Assembly (NCBI RefSeq): GCF_018129965.1
Contig: NZ_JAFCKW010000003.1
Location: forward strand, 186,001-250,000
Origin: Bradyrhizobium diazoefficiens
GTDB taxonomy: Bacteria; Pseudomonadota; Alphaproteobacteria; Rhizobiales; Xanthobacteraceae
Direction: 5' to 3'
Length of the DNA: 64,000 bases
The translations under genes and the position numbers were made by a program. The notes under the pieces were generated by a model. It was not told the origin of the DNA and searched no databases. It saw only the letters and a program-made list of their open reading frames with translations. Shown here in pieces: positions 28,816 through 37,517 of the stretch; within the stretch, counting starts at the first letter, position 1; each line of letters begins with the position of its first letter.

Positions 28816-29640
28816 TCACCGCGCCAGCCATTGCGAGACTTCCTTCTGCGCGTCGGCACGGGCGACCGCGTCGGTGCCGAGATGGCCGTGTTCCGGCGCG
28901 GCGGCGTCGGTGGTGCCGGCGAGCGCATGCAGCGGCGTGTTGGCGCGGTCGAAGTCGTGATAGGCGCCGGGATAGACCACGATGCGCGCGAGCGCGCTGC
29001 GGCCGCGCGCGCCGTCCACCATCTGGCGGCAGGCCGGCGGCGACGAGACGTCGTCATCGGCGCCGATCAGCACCAGCGTCGGCACCCGCGCGCTCCACCC
29101 CAAACCGGCGGAGACCCGGCAATCCGGATAGAAGGCGATCGCGGCGCGAAAATCCGGGCCCGCCTCGCGCGCAAGGCTCTGCGGCCGCACCGCCCAGAGC
29201 AGCGCGCTGGCGCCATTGGCCCAGCCGATCAGGCTGACGCGGTCGCGCGCGACCCAATTCTGCTTCATCAGCCAGGCGCGCGAGGCCGCGATGTCGGCGA
29301 CGCGCTCGCGCCGCGCCTTGACGCGGATCTCCTTGACGCGGCATTGCGGCCCGACATCGCGCGAGCCGTAGCTGTCGGGCAGCAGCACGGCGTTGCCGTC
29401 CTTCAGCAGCCGCTCGGCCCAGTCGCGATAGCGCGGCAGCACCGGATCGGCATGGCCACCGAGGCCGCCGCAGCCATGCAGCGCAATCACGGTCGGAAAC
29501 GGCCCCTCGCCGTCGGGCTTGTAGAGCTGCGCATGCAGCACGCCTGAGGGAATCGGAATCTCGACCGCCTGCGACGCCGGCGCGGCGCGCGCGGCGGACA
29601 TCAGCAGCATCAGAAACAGGGTGGTCAGTCGAAGGCGCAT
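28816..29640 (-). CDS. Secreted dienelactone-hydrolase-family protein lacking the nucleophile
   Basis: A 274-residue alpha/beta hydrolase fold with a signal peptide (LRLTTLFLMLLMSAARAAP). The oxyanion region is ALHGCGG, the acid is in GADDDV and the histidine in GAYHDFD. At the nucleophile elbow, where Ser or Cys is expected (G-X-S/C-X-G), the sequence reads GWANGAS: the central residue is Ala, encoded by bases 29218-29220. Either the protein is not a hydrolase, or the neighbouring Ser two residues later is used. ATG 29640 begins the signal peptide; 29700 would precede it with a non-hydrophobic leader. Confidence 0.8.
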   Translation of the reverse strand: MRLRLTTLFLMLLMSAARAAPASQAVEIPIPSGVLHAQLYKPDGEGPFPTVIALHGCGGLGGHADPVLPRYRDWAERLLKDGNAVLLPDSYGSRDVGPQCRVKEIRVKARRERVADIAASRAWLMKQNWVARDRVSLIGWANGASALLWAVRPQSLAREAGPDFRAAIAFYPDCRVSAGLGWSARVPTLVLIGADDDVSSPPACRQMVDGARGRSALARIVVYPGAYHDFDRANTPLHALAGTTDAAAPEHGHLGTDAVARADAQKEVSQWLAR

Positions 29641-29832
29641 CGGACTCTGCTGCAGGAGGTCCCGGACCCGGCGATCCCCCGCGGCAGCACTATCATGCAC
29701 AAGCAGCGGTAAAACATCACAAGTCGGTGGGTTTGACGGGCGGACAAGGCGTCCTATTTATGGTAGATCAATTCCATCACATCATGCCCTCCAGGGTTTC
29801 TACGGAGCGGCCTTCCACGGAGACTTTCGACC

Positions 29833-30060
29833 GTGCTGAACAAGTTCGGCCCCTCGGGCAGCGGCGAAGCGCAGGTGCAATATCTCGACGGCGATTTCCG
29901 CGTGATCTCGCCGGGGACCTACGTTCGCTGCGCCATCACCGACACGCGCATCCCGCTCGACGAATTGAAGTACTGGAGCGTGGATCTGCAGGAGGCCTAT
30001 GCGACCCCGGCCGCCGTGCTGCAGCGGCATTTCCCGGATGCGCCGAAGCCGCAGGCGTAA
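29833..30060 (+). CDS. DUF2093 family protein
   Basis: A 75-residue protein starting at GTG 29833. The whole sequence (LNKFGPSGSGEAQVQYLDGD, then PLDELKYWSVDLQEAY) matches the short alphaproteobacterial DUF2093 family, whose function is unknown. It is divergent from the dienelactone-hydrolase gene across 192 bp and convergent with lpxK. Confidence 0.85.
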   Translation: MLNKFGPSGSGEAQVQYLDGDFRVISPGTYVRCAITDTRIPLDELKYWSVDLQEAYATPAAVLQRHFPDAPKPQA

Positions 30061-30153
30061 GGCTGGCGGGCGCTGTTGCATCGATGTCTCCTGATCGCGC
30101 GAGATCGATAGGAGCTTTGCGATGAATGTCGCGTGAATGGCGGCGCCACGCGA

Positions 30154-31170
30154 TCAGCGCCGGCCGAACCGCCGCTCGCGCGCCTTGTACAGATGATCGC
30201 TGATGAGCTGGCGCAGCTTGGCCGGGTCGTCGAATTCGAGCTGGACCGCGAACGGCACGATTCCGTCCGGTAGCCCATCGCTGCCGCGCAGGCGCGCAAA
30301 ATCCTTTTCCGTGGTCACCAGCGTGAGCTGCCCGGCTTTCGCCTCGGCGGCGAGCGCCGCGATCTCGCCTTGCGAGAACATGTGGTGGTCGGCGAAGGGG
30401 CGCGCCTGCACCACCTCGATGCCGCAGGCGCGCAAGGAGCGGAAGAAGCGGTCGGGATCGCCGATGCCGGCGAAGGCCAGGACCCGCTTGCCGATGAGCT
30501 GCGCGACAATGGCCGCATCCGGCTTCAGATGTGCACGCAGCTCCGGTCTGTTGCGCTTGGCGATCTCGGCTGCGACGTCGCCCGCGGCGTGACCGTCGCC
30601 GATCAGCACCAGCGCGTCGGTGCGCGCAAGCTGCGCCTTCAGCGGCGCGCGCAGGGGACCGGCCGGAAATACCTTGCCGTTGCCGAGCCCGCGCGCGCTG
30701 TCGATCACGATCAGCGAGGCATCCTTGAGCAGGCGCGGGTTCTGGAAGCCGTCGTCCATCAGAACCACCGTTGCGCCCTGCGACTTGGCGAGCGCGACGC
30801 CTTCGAGACGATCGCGCGCGACCGCGACGGGCACGTCGCGCGCCATCATCAGCGGCTCGTCGCCGACATCGGCCGCGACGTGACGCATCGGATCGACCAT
30901 CACCGGGCCGTGCAACCGGCCGCCATAGCCGCGGCTCAGCACCACCGGCGTTTCGCCGAGCTCGCGCAGCAGCCTGGTCAGCGCCAGCACGGTCGGCGTC
31001 TTGCCGGCGCCGCCGACATGGTAATTGCCGACGCAGATCACGGGGATGCCGGCGTCGACACCCTCGCGCATCATCCGGCGCGCGGTGATGGCGCCATAGA
31101 GCGCGCCGAGCGGGCTGAGGACGAGGGATTGCAGCGAACGCGGCCGGTGCCAGAAGGCCAGCTCACGCAT
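30154..31170 (-). CDS. lpxK: Tetraacyldisaccharide 4'-kinase
   Basis: A 338-residue inner-membrane-associated kinase that phosphorylates the 4' position of the lipid A precursor. The P-loop is VGNYHVGGAGKTPT (about residues 46-59) and the family block DDGFQNPRL follows. An N-terminal hydrophobic segment fits the membrane anchor. It overlaps waaA by 8 bp and is the last gene of the six-gene envelope operon running from 35677. Confidence 0.95.
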   Translation of the reverse strand: MRELAFWHRPRSLQSLVLSPLGALYGAITARRMMREGVDAGIPVICVGNYHVGGAGKTPTVLALTRLLRELGETPVVLSRGYGGRLHGPVMVDPMRHVAADVGDEPLMMARDVPVAVARDRLEGVALAKSQGATVVLMDDGFQNPRLLKDASLIVIDSARGLGNGKVFPAGPLRAPLKAQLARTDALVLIGDGHAAGDVAAEIAKRNRPELRAHLKPDAAIVAQLIGKRVLAFAGIGDPDRFFRSLRACGIEVVQARPFADHHMFSQGEIAALAAEAKAGQLTLVTTEKDFARLRGSDGLPDGIVPFAVQLEFDDPAKLRQLISDHLYKARERRFGRR

Positions 31171-32479
31171 TGGCGGCCCCCATCTCGATGGTGAGCTGCA
31201 GAAGATAGGGTTCGAGCGCGGTCATGGTGCGATTGAGCGCGCCACCGAGTTCGTCGACGACGCCGGAGCCCGCGCGGTGCATCTTGTCGCGGATCGACGG
31301 CTCGGCCAGCAGCAGGCCGAGCTGCTTGATGAGCGCCTCCTGCGTGTCGGCCTGGCGCGCGCCGCCGCGGCCGTCGAGCGCCTCGTAGACGTCGGCGAAA
31401 TTGAAGACGTGCGGACCGTGCACGATCGCGGCGCCGAGCTTGATGGCCTCGATCGGATTCTGTCCGCCATGGCGGATCATCGATCCGCCCATGAACACGA
31501 CCTGCGAGAGCCGGTAGAACAGGCCGAGCTCGCCCATGGTGTCGGCGATGTAGACGTCGGTCGCGGCCGTCGGCAGCTCATCGCGCGAGCGCAGCGCGGG
31601 CGTCAGGCCCGACGCGGTGACCAGGCCGCTGATCGAAGAGCCGCGATCCGGATGCCGCGGCACGATCACGGTCAGAAGCTGCGGGAACACCCCGACCAGG
31701 CTGCGATGCGCCGCGACCAGCATCTCGTCCTCGCCCGGATGGGTCGAGGCCGCCACGATGATGGGGCGCCCCCGCGTCATCGTCTTCAACCGTTCGAGCT
31801 TGGCCGGATCGGCCGGCGGCGCGGAGACGTCGAGCTTGAGATTGCCGGTGGTGACGACATCGCGGCCGCCGAGCGCGGAGAAGCGCTCCGCATCGGTCCG
31901 GGATTGCGCGAGGCAAATGTCGAACCGCGACAGCAGCGCCGAGATGGTGCCGTGCATCCGCCGCCAGCGCGGAAAGGAGCGCGGCGACATCCGGCCGTTG
32001 ATCAGCACCATCGGCAGCCGGCGCGTCGCGCCCGCCAGGATCAGGTTCGGCCACAGATCGGATTCGATGAACAGCGCCAGCGACGGCTTCCAATGGTCGA
32101 GGAAGCGCCCGACATAGCGCGGGGAATCATAGGGAACATATTGATGGATGACATCGGGCGGAAAGCGCTTGGCCACTACCGCGGCCGACGTGACCGTGCC
32201 CGAGGTCAGCAGGATACGCAGATTGAGCGCGCGCAGGCGCTCGATCAGCGCGGCCGCGGCCAGCACCTCGCCGACGCTGGCGCCGTGGATCCAGACCAGC
32301 GGACCGTGCGGCCGCACGTCCCGCGACAGGCCGCGGCGTTCGCCGACGCGCGCGGGATCTTCCTTGCCCTGCTTCAGCCGCCGCTTGATCAGCGCAGGCG
32401 CGAGCGGCACGAGGCCAGAGGCCAGGCGCCGGTACATCCGCAATGTCATCGGCAGCGCTTTGGGCAGCGAATTAGCCAT
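31163..32479 (-). CDS. waaA: 3-deoxy-D-manno-octulosonic acid transferase
   Basis: A 438-residue GT30 glycosyltransferase that adds Kdo from CMP-Kdo to lipid IVA at the inner membrane. Family blocks visible are WIHGASVGE with the catalytic Glu, ESDLWPN, and GGSMIRHGGQNPIE in the sugar-nucleotide site. ATG 32479 overlaps the stop of the DUF374 gene by 8 bp (ATGGCTAA); ATG 32449 is an alternative ten codons later. Its neighbours lpxK and the DUF374 acyltransferase confirm a lipid A/inner-core operon. Confidence 0.94.
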   Translation of the reverse strand: MANSLPKALPMTLRMYRRLASGLVPLAPALIKRRLKQGKEDPARVGERRGLSRDVRPHGPLVWIHGASVGEVLAAAALIERLRALNLRILLTSGTVTSAAVVAKRFPPDVIHQYVPYDSPRYVGRFLDHWKPSLALFIESDLWPNLILAGATRRLPMVLINGRMSPRSFPRWRRMHGTISALLSRFDICLAQSRTDAERFSALGGRDVVTTGNLKLDVSAPPADPAKLERLKTMTRGRPIIVAASTHPGEDEMLVAAHRSLVGVFPQLLTVIVPRHPDRGSSISGLVTASGLTPALRSRDELPTAATDVYIADTMGELGLFYRLSQVVFMGGSMIRHGGQNPIEAIKLGAAIVHGPHVFNFADVYEALDGRGGARQADTQEALIKQLGLLLAEPSIRDKMHRAGSGVVDELGGALNRTMTALEPYLLQLTIEMGAANA

Positions 32480-33185
32480 CTGCAGGTCCCGGGCGGCCGA
32501 GTTGCGCATAGGCGCGGCGGGTCGCCTCGTTCAAGGTCTCTTCCAGATCCAGCCGGAGCGCTTCCATCGTGGCCGCGTCGGCATCGGCGGGAACGTGAAT
32601 TTCCTTGATGCCGACCAGCGCGCCCCGCCCGAACGGCAGGTTGATGGTGGTGCGGTCCCAGTTCTCGAGCCGGATGAAGCGGCTGGTCGCCATCGCGAAA
32701 GGCATGATCGGCCGCCCCGATTCCCGTGCCAGCATGATGATGCCGAGCCCGGCCACGCGCGAGCGCTTGGGGACATCGGCGGTCAGCGCGACATTACAAC
32801 CGTCCTGAAGCGTCCGCACCATCTCCTTGAAGGCGCCGACGCCCCCCTTGCGGTGGAAGGCGCCGCCATGGTCGCCGGACCCCCTGATCGTGCCGATGCC
32901 GAGCCGCTCGGCGGCGATCGCATTGAACTCGCCGTCGCGGTGGCGCGAGATCAGGACCTTGGCCTTGTACCAGTCCTTGTTCTTGATGAAGGGCGTGAGG
33001 AAATGCTGGCCGTGCCAGAAGGCGAAGATCGCCGGGATCTGCGGCTCGACGCGGTCATAGACGTCCGGCGGATCGAACGTGAACCTGTTGGTCCGCCAGA
33101 CCAGACGCAGATATTCGGCCGCCAGGATCCCGACGGCACGTTGGACAAAGCTGCTCCGCAGCGTATTGCGAAGCAGTTTTTTCAA
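32472..33185 (-). CDS. DUF374 lysophospholipid-acyltransferase-like protein
   Basis: A 237-residue membrane-associated protein. It has the acyltransferase blocks FWHGQHFL (near residue 57) and VLISRHRDGEFNA, then TIRGSG and LTADVPKR. In the usual LPLAT motif HX4D the matching element here is RHRDGE, so the fold is supported but the chemistry is less certain. DUF374 proteins sit next to waaA in many Alphaproteobacteria and are thought to act in LPS assembly. It is coupled to waaA and overlaps the DUF4170 gene by 4 bp. Confidence 0.85.
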   Translation of the reverse strand: MKKLLRNTLRSSFVQRAVGILAAEYLRLVWRTNRFTFDPPDVYDRVEPQIPAIFAFWHGQHFLTPFIKNKDWYKAKVLISRHRDGEFNAIAAERLGIGTIRGSGDHGGAFHRKGGVGAFKEMVRTLQDGCNVALTADVPKRSRVAGLGIIMLARESGRPIMPFAMATSRFIRLENWDRTTINLPFGRGALVGIKEIHVPADADAATMEALRLDLEETLNEATRRAYAQLGRPGPADG

Positions 33186-33424
33186 CGCGCCGGTTCTTGA
33201 TTCGGGTCGAGCAGCCGGTGAAGGTGGACGATGAAATAGCGCATCTGGGCGTTGTCGACCGTGCTCTGCGCCTTGGCGCGCCAGGCAACGTGGGCGCTCG
33301 CATAGTTCGGATAGAGGCCGACGACCTCGACCTCGTCGAGGTTCTTGAAGGTGTTGTGCTCGAGATCGAGCAGTTCACCACCGATGACGAGATGCAGCAG
33401 TTGTTGCGGGGCACTATCTGGCAT
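33182..33424 (-). CDS. DUF4170 family protein
   Basis: An 80-residue protein with the family sequence VIGGELLDLEHNTF then VGLYPNYASAHVAWRAKAQ. Function is unknown, but the gene is almost always within this LPS operon in Rhizobiales. ATG 33424 follows AGGAAAAG; the extra ten codons back to 33454 are not family sequence. It overlaps the DUF374 gene by 4 bp. Confidence 0.87.
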   Translation of the reverse strand: MPDSAPQQLLHLVIGGELLDLEHNTFKNLDEVEVVGLYPNYASAHVAWRAKAQSTVDNAQMRYFIVHLHRLLDPNQEPAR

Positions 33425-33486
33425 GGCTTCTTTTCCTAAAGGGCTGCCCGGCAAAGCAGTGTTCGAAAGGCACTCGACGAGACGCT

Positions 33487-34302
33487 TCAGGGCAAGGGTC
33501 GATTTCGAAAATGCGCGACAATGCTCGCATGACGATCGCGTCCCGCTGCGACCAGCACCCCGTGCGTCACTTCCCTGCGGTTATAGAGGATGGGGTCTCC
33601 GGAGAGGTCGCTCATCCTACCATCCGCTTCCTGCACGATCAAATCGGCCGCCGCAAGGTCCCAATCATGGCTGTTGCCGCCCGCAAAGGCCGCATCGAGC
33701 CCGCCATGGGCCACCCGGCACAGGCGAAGCGCCAGCGAACCGATTCGCGGATGCAGCTTGATATCGCCGCCCGAGACATTGAGCCGCTCGACCATCGGCT
33801 TCGGGCCGGCGACGCGGGAGAAGTCGAGCGCGGATCCGCCCGCCGCCCGCACGGCCTGGCCGTTGAGCGTCGTGCCCCGGCCGCGCGCCGCGAAGAAGAA
33901 CTCGTCGCTCACGGGCGCGAATACCGCGGCCAGCACCGGCGCGGCATCCTCGACCAGCGCGACGCTGACGCACCATTCGTCGTGACCACCGAGATAATTG
34001 CGGGTGCCGTCGATGGGATCGACGATCCATGTCAGCCGCCGCGCCAGCCGCGCGGCGTCGTCGGCGCTCTCCTCGGACAGCCAGCCATAATCCGGCGTGG
34101 CCGCGCGCAGCCGCGCTTCGAGCAGGTCGTTGACGGCAATGTCGGCTTCCGAGACCGGCGAGGACGCGCCCTTGGTCCATGTCTTCAGTTCGGTGCGAAA
34201 CATCGACCGCGCCAGCGCGCCCGCGTCCCGCACCGTCTCCTGCAGCAGCGCCGCATCGCGCGTCAGGATCGTTTCCAGAGACTGGGCGTCAGCGTCCGCC
34301 AA
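33487..34302 (-). CDS. cysQ: Inositol-monophosphatase-family 3'(2'),5'-bisphosphate nucleotidase
   Basis: A 271-residue Li-sensitive phosphatase of the IMPase/CysQ group, which removes 3'-phosphoadenosine 5'-phosphate formed during sulfate assimilation. Metal-binding motifs are LSEESADD, WIVDPIDGTRNY and DWDLAAADLI. The order pmbA-cysQ-DUF4170-DUF374-waaA-lpxK suggests a role tied to envelope metabolism; the exact substrate (PAP, inositol phosphate or a sugar phosphate) cannot be settled from sequence. It overlaps pmbA by 14 bp. Confidence 0.85.
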   Translation of the reverse strand: MADADAQSLETILTRDAALLQETVRDAGALARSMFRTELKTWTKGASSPVSEADIAVNDLLEARLRAATPDYGWLSEESADDAARLARRLTWIVDPIDGTRNYLGGHDEWCVSVALVEDAAPVLAAVFAPVSDEFFFAARGRGTTLNGQAVRAAGGSALDFSRVAGPKPMVERLNVSGGDIKLHPRIGSLALRLCRVAHGGLDAAFAGGNSHDWDLAAADLIVQEADGRMSDLSGDPILYNRREVTHGVLVAAGRDRHASIVAHFRNRPLP

Positions 34303-35677
34303 GCGTCAAACCCTCGATGCGCACGGTCGGCGCATTGATGCCGTAGCGGAACTCCAGATTGTTCGCGGGCTGCATCGACTTGAAGATCTCGAACAGATGG
34401 CCGGCGATCGTCACCTCGCTGACGGGATAGGTCAGCTCGCCGTTCTCGATCCAGAAGCCGGAAGCGCCGCGGCTGTAGTCGCCGGTCACGCCGTTGACGC
34501 CGGAGCCGATCAGATCGGTGACGTAAAAGCCCTGCTTGATGTCCGAGATCAGCTCGGCCGGCGTCGGGATGCCGGGTTCGAGATGCAGATTGTAAGGGCC
34601 CGGCGACGGCGAGGACGAGACGCCGCGATGGGCGTGGCCCGTGGTGGTGAGGCCGAGTTCGCGCGCGGTGGCGCAATCGAGCAGCCAGGTCGTCAGCACG
34701 CCCTCGTCGATCAGCGCAATCTTCTTCACCGCGACGCCCTCGGCGTCGAAGGTCTGCGAGCGCAGGCCGCGCTTGCGCAGGGGATCGTCGATGATGCGGA
34801 TGTTCCTGGCGAACAGCTGCTGGCCGAGCTTGTCCTTCAGGAAGCTGGTCTTGCGCGCGACCGAGGCGCCGTTGATGGCGCCGACGACGTGGCCGACCAG
34901 CGAACCCGCGACGCGGGGATCGAACACGACCGGCACCTTGCAAGTCTCGACCTTGCGCGGATTGGCGCGCGCCACGGTGCGCTCGCCGGCGGAGCGGCCG
35001 ACGATCTCCGGCGACAAGAGATCGGCCCCATGCGGCGCCGAGGTGAAATCGTAGTCGCGCTCCATGCCGGTGCCTTCACCCGATATCGCGGTGGCCGAAA
35101 TGCCCTGGCTGGAGCGCAGATAGGAGCCGTGGAAGCCGGTCGAGGTGACCAGCACCATGCCGCCCATGCCAGCGGAGGCCGAGGCGCCGCCGGATTTGGT
35201 CACGCCCTTGACCGCGAGTGCGGCGGCCTCGGCTTCGAGCGCGCGGCGCTCGAGCTCGGAGGTGGCGGGCACGTCGGGATCGAGCAGATCGAGATCAGGG
35301 AAGTCGCGCGCGAGCAGCGCGGGATCGGCAAGGCCGACATATTTGTCGTCGGGCGCGACGCGCGCCATCGCCACCGCACGCTCGGCAAGCTTGGTCACCG
35401 CATCGCCGCTGGCGTCGTTGGTGGAGACCACGGCCTGGCGCTGGCCGACCAGCACGCGCAGCCCGACATCGTCGCCCTCCGAGCGTTCGGATTCCTCGAC
35501 GCGGCCGTCGCGCACCTCGACGCCTTGCGAGATGCCGCGCACCGCGACCGCATCGGCCGCATCCGCGCCGGCGCGCCTCGCCGCCTCGACCAGCCGCTGC
35601 GCGAGATCGGAGAGCGCGGACTGATCGAACAGGTCGCGATTGGCTTTGGACAGCGTCGAGCTTGGTGAAGGGTTCAC
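34289..35677 (-). CDS. pmbA: TldD/PmbA family metalloprotease subunit PmbA (TldE)
   Basis: A 462-residue member of the TldD/TldE pair, a heteromeric protease that processes small peptides and, in E. coli, microcin B17 and CcdA. The sequence shows DVGLRVLVGQRQAVVSTND in the N-terminal domain and GVNGVTGDYSRGASGFWIENGE near the C-terminus, typical of the PmbA/TldE member, which lacks the metal-binding HExxxH of TldD. No such motif is present here, as expected. TldD must be encoded elsewhere. It is the first gene of the operon leading to lpxK. Confidence 0.92.
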   Translation of the reverse strand: MNPSPSSTLSKANRDLFDQSALSDLAQRLVEAARRAGADAADAVAVRGISQGVEVRDGRVEESERSEGDDVGLRVLVGQRQAVVSTNDASGDAVTKLAERAVAMARVAPDDKYVGLADPALLARDFPDLDLLDPDVPATSELERRALEAEAAALAVKGVTKSGGASASAGMGGMVLVTSTGFHGSYLRSSQGISATAISGEGTGMERDYDFTSAPHGADLLSPEIVGRSAGERTVARANPRKVETCKVPVVFDPRVAGSLVGHVVGAINGASVARKTSFLKDKLGQQLFARNIRIIDDPLRKRGLRSQTFDAEGVAVKKIALIDEGVLTTWLLDCATARELGLTTTGHAHRGVSSSPSPGPYNLHLEPGIPTPAELISDIKQGFYVTDLIGSGVNGVTGDYSRGASGFWIENGELTYPVSEVTIAGHLFEIFKSMQPANNLEFRYGINAPTVRIEGLTLGGR

Positions 35678-35953
35678 AAACGAAATCCTGTTGCGGCGGG
35701 AGGGTTCGGGGCGGGAGCGGCCCTGAACACCAGATGTGCCCTGATGGCGCGGACTTCAAGCATTTTCAGCCCGCAAAAGGCTCAGATTCGCGACGTCAGC
35801 GCAACGTCTCGTCAATCATGTGCGCCAAGGTCTTGTCAATCATGCGCGGCGGTGACGCTGGATTAACCAGCCTTTTTAAGCGGTTTCCGAATGGCGCGCG
35901 CTAAGGTCCTCACATCGACCGGGAACATAATCCTGGCGGGGAGAACTAAAGCC

Positions 35954-36469
35954 GTGGGGCGTCAAACAGCAACAAGCGGGATCGCTCCCGCCGGGTCGGG
36001 CCGCAATTTGCGGCTCGACCCCCTTTCCCTTCCGGTCCGCTTCGATGCGCATGATCCGCGCGCCGACGGATATGTCCGGCAGATCGAGCTTCATCGCGAG
36101 CGCGTCGTGCTGCGCCGCGCCGTCCGCGGCATGCGGATGGCGATCAACGTCCGCGTCAGCGACTTCACCGGTGTCGCGCTGCGCGGCAACGACGAGGCGC
36201 AGACGCTGGTCCTCGTCCACCGGGATCCCTCGCTCTCGGTTCCGCTGCTGGTCAGCGCCGATGGCGACGAACTCGCCGAGGCCTGGGCGGTGTGGAGCGA
36301 GTTGTTCGCACTTCCGCAACTCGACGAAGGCGCCCGCAAACCCGCAGCCCGCCGCCGCCGCTGCAATGCGATCCGCGCCCGCCGTCCGAAATTCCTGATG
36401 CGTCGGCGTGTCGCCATGGCGCGCGAGCTGGCGGTTCATCGCGAACGCGAGATCATCGCGAGGAATTGA
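35954..36469 (+). CDS. DUF6101 family protein
   Basis: A 171-residue protein of unknown function, rich in Arg. It begins GRQTATSGIAPAGSGRNLRL and includes a beta-rich region (RQIELHRERVVLRRAVRG) and a very basic C-terminus. GTG 35954 has GGGGAGAA ten bases upstream and gives the N-terminus I recall for this family; ATG 35891 would add 21 residues. The protein looks cytoplasmic. It is divergent from pmbA and convergent with ubiA. Confidence 0.72.
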   Translation: MGRQTATSGIAPAGSGRNLRLDPLSLPVRFDAHDPRADGYVRQIELHRERVVLRRAVRGMRMAINVRVSDFTGVALRGNDEAQTLVLVHRDPSLSVPLLVSADGDELAEAWAVWSELFALPQLDEGARKPAARRRRCNAIRARRPKFLMRRRVAMARELAVHREREIIARN

Positions 36470-36488
36470 GCCGCAGTCACAGCTTCGT

Positions 36489-36578
36489 GGGGTTGGTTAG
36501 CCGAAGGCGTAACCCACCTCTTTGCTTTCCATGTGGAGAGAAGTTGGTGGATTACGCTTCGCTAATCCACCCTACGCA
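36489..36578. repeat. Palindromic intergenic repeat, family B copy 2
   Basis: This unit has the same layout as the copy at 13877-13968: a first hairpin (GGTTAGCCGAAGGCGTAACC), a variable middle of about 24 bp, and a second hairpin ending CTAATCCACCCTACGCA. It lies between the convergent DUF6101 and ubiA genes. The middle differs from copy 1, while the hairpins are conserved. Confidence 0.8.
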
Positions 36579-36584
36579 TTTGCG

Positions 36585-37517
36585 CTACGCCGCTCGCATT
36601 ACCGCATCCACCAGCAATCCCGCAAACAACAGCAAACCTGCATCCCTGTTCGAATAGAACAGGCGCTTGCACAATTCCGGATCGTCGATCCTCAAGCGTA
36701 CGATCTGCGAGGCCAGGTGTACGGCGAATGCCGCAAGCCCGAGCCAGGCCGGCCAGCGCGCATCGCCTGACGCCAGCGCTACGCCGATCAGCATCACGGA
36801 TAGCCCGTAGAACAAAATCAGCGCCTGGTGCGTATGGATACCGAACAGCCGCGCGGTGGACTTGATGCCGATCAGCGCATCGTCCTCGGCGTCCTGGTGC
36901 GCGTAGATCGTGTCATAGCCGATCACCCAGGAAATCGCGCCGGCATAGAGCACCAGCGCGGTGAGGTCGATGCGTCCGAAGGTGACGGCAAACCCCATCA
37001 AGGCGCCCCAGGAGAAGGCGAGCCCGAGCACGATCTGCGGCCACCAGGTGATGCGCTTCATGAAGGGATAGATCGCCACGATCAGCAGCGAGGCGATACC
37101 GGTCAGGATCGCGAAGCGGTTGAACTGCAGCAGCACCACGAGCCCGATCAGCGCCTGCGCGACCATGAAGGCCAGCGCCTGCTTCGTGGTCACCTGGCCC
37201 GACGGCAGCGGCCGCGAGCGGGTGCGCTCGACCTTGTCGTCGAGGTCGCGGTCGGTGATGTCGTTCCAGGTGCAGCCCGCTCCGCGCATCACGAAGGCGC
37301 CGATGAAGAACAGGACGATGGTGAGCGGCAGGCGGCTGGCATCGTGCGCGATGGCGGCGGCGAGCGCCGCGGACCACCAGCACGGCATCAGCAGCAGCCA
37401 GGAGCCGATCGGACGATCGAAGCGGGACAAGCGCAGATAAGGCCGCGCCCATTGCGGGGCGAGCGTATCGACCCAGTTGCCGGTGGAATCGGCAACGCGG
37501 GCGGAGGTGTCGCTCAT
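36585..37517 (-). CDS. ubiA: 4-hydroxybenzoate polyprenyltransferase
   Basis: A 310-residue inner-membrane prenyltransferase that attaches the polyprenyl tail to 4-hydroxybenzoate in ubiquinone synthesis. The first Asp-rich motif is NDITDRDLDDKVERTRSRPL (diphosphate-Mg site) and the second is DTIYAHQDAEDD. About eight transmembrane helices are visible. Its ATG overlaps the stop of the upstream secreted hypothetical by 4 bp, so they are co-translated. Confidence 0.95.
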   Translation of the reverse strand: MSDTSARVADSTGNWVDTLAPQWARPYLRLSRFDRPIGSWLLLMPCWWSAALAAAIAHDASRLPLTIVLFFIGAFVMRGAGCTWNDITDRDLDDKVERTRSRPLPSGQVTTKQALAFMVAQALIGLVVLLQFNRFAILTGIASLLIVAIYPFMKRITWWPQIVLGLAFSWGALMGFAVTFGRIDLTALVLYAGAISWVIGYDTIYAHQDAEDDALIGIKSTARLFGIHTHQALILFYGLSVMLIGVALASGDARWPAWLGLAAFAVHLASQIVRLRIDDPELCKRLFYSNRDAGLLLFAGLLVDAVMRAA

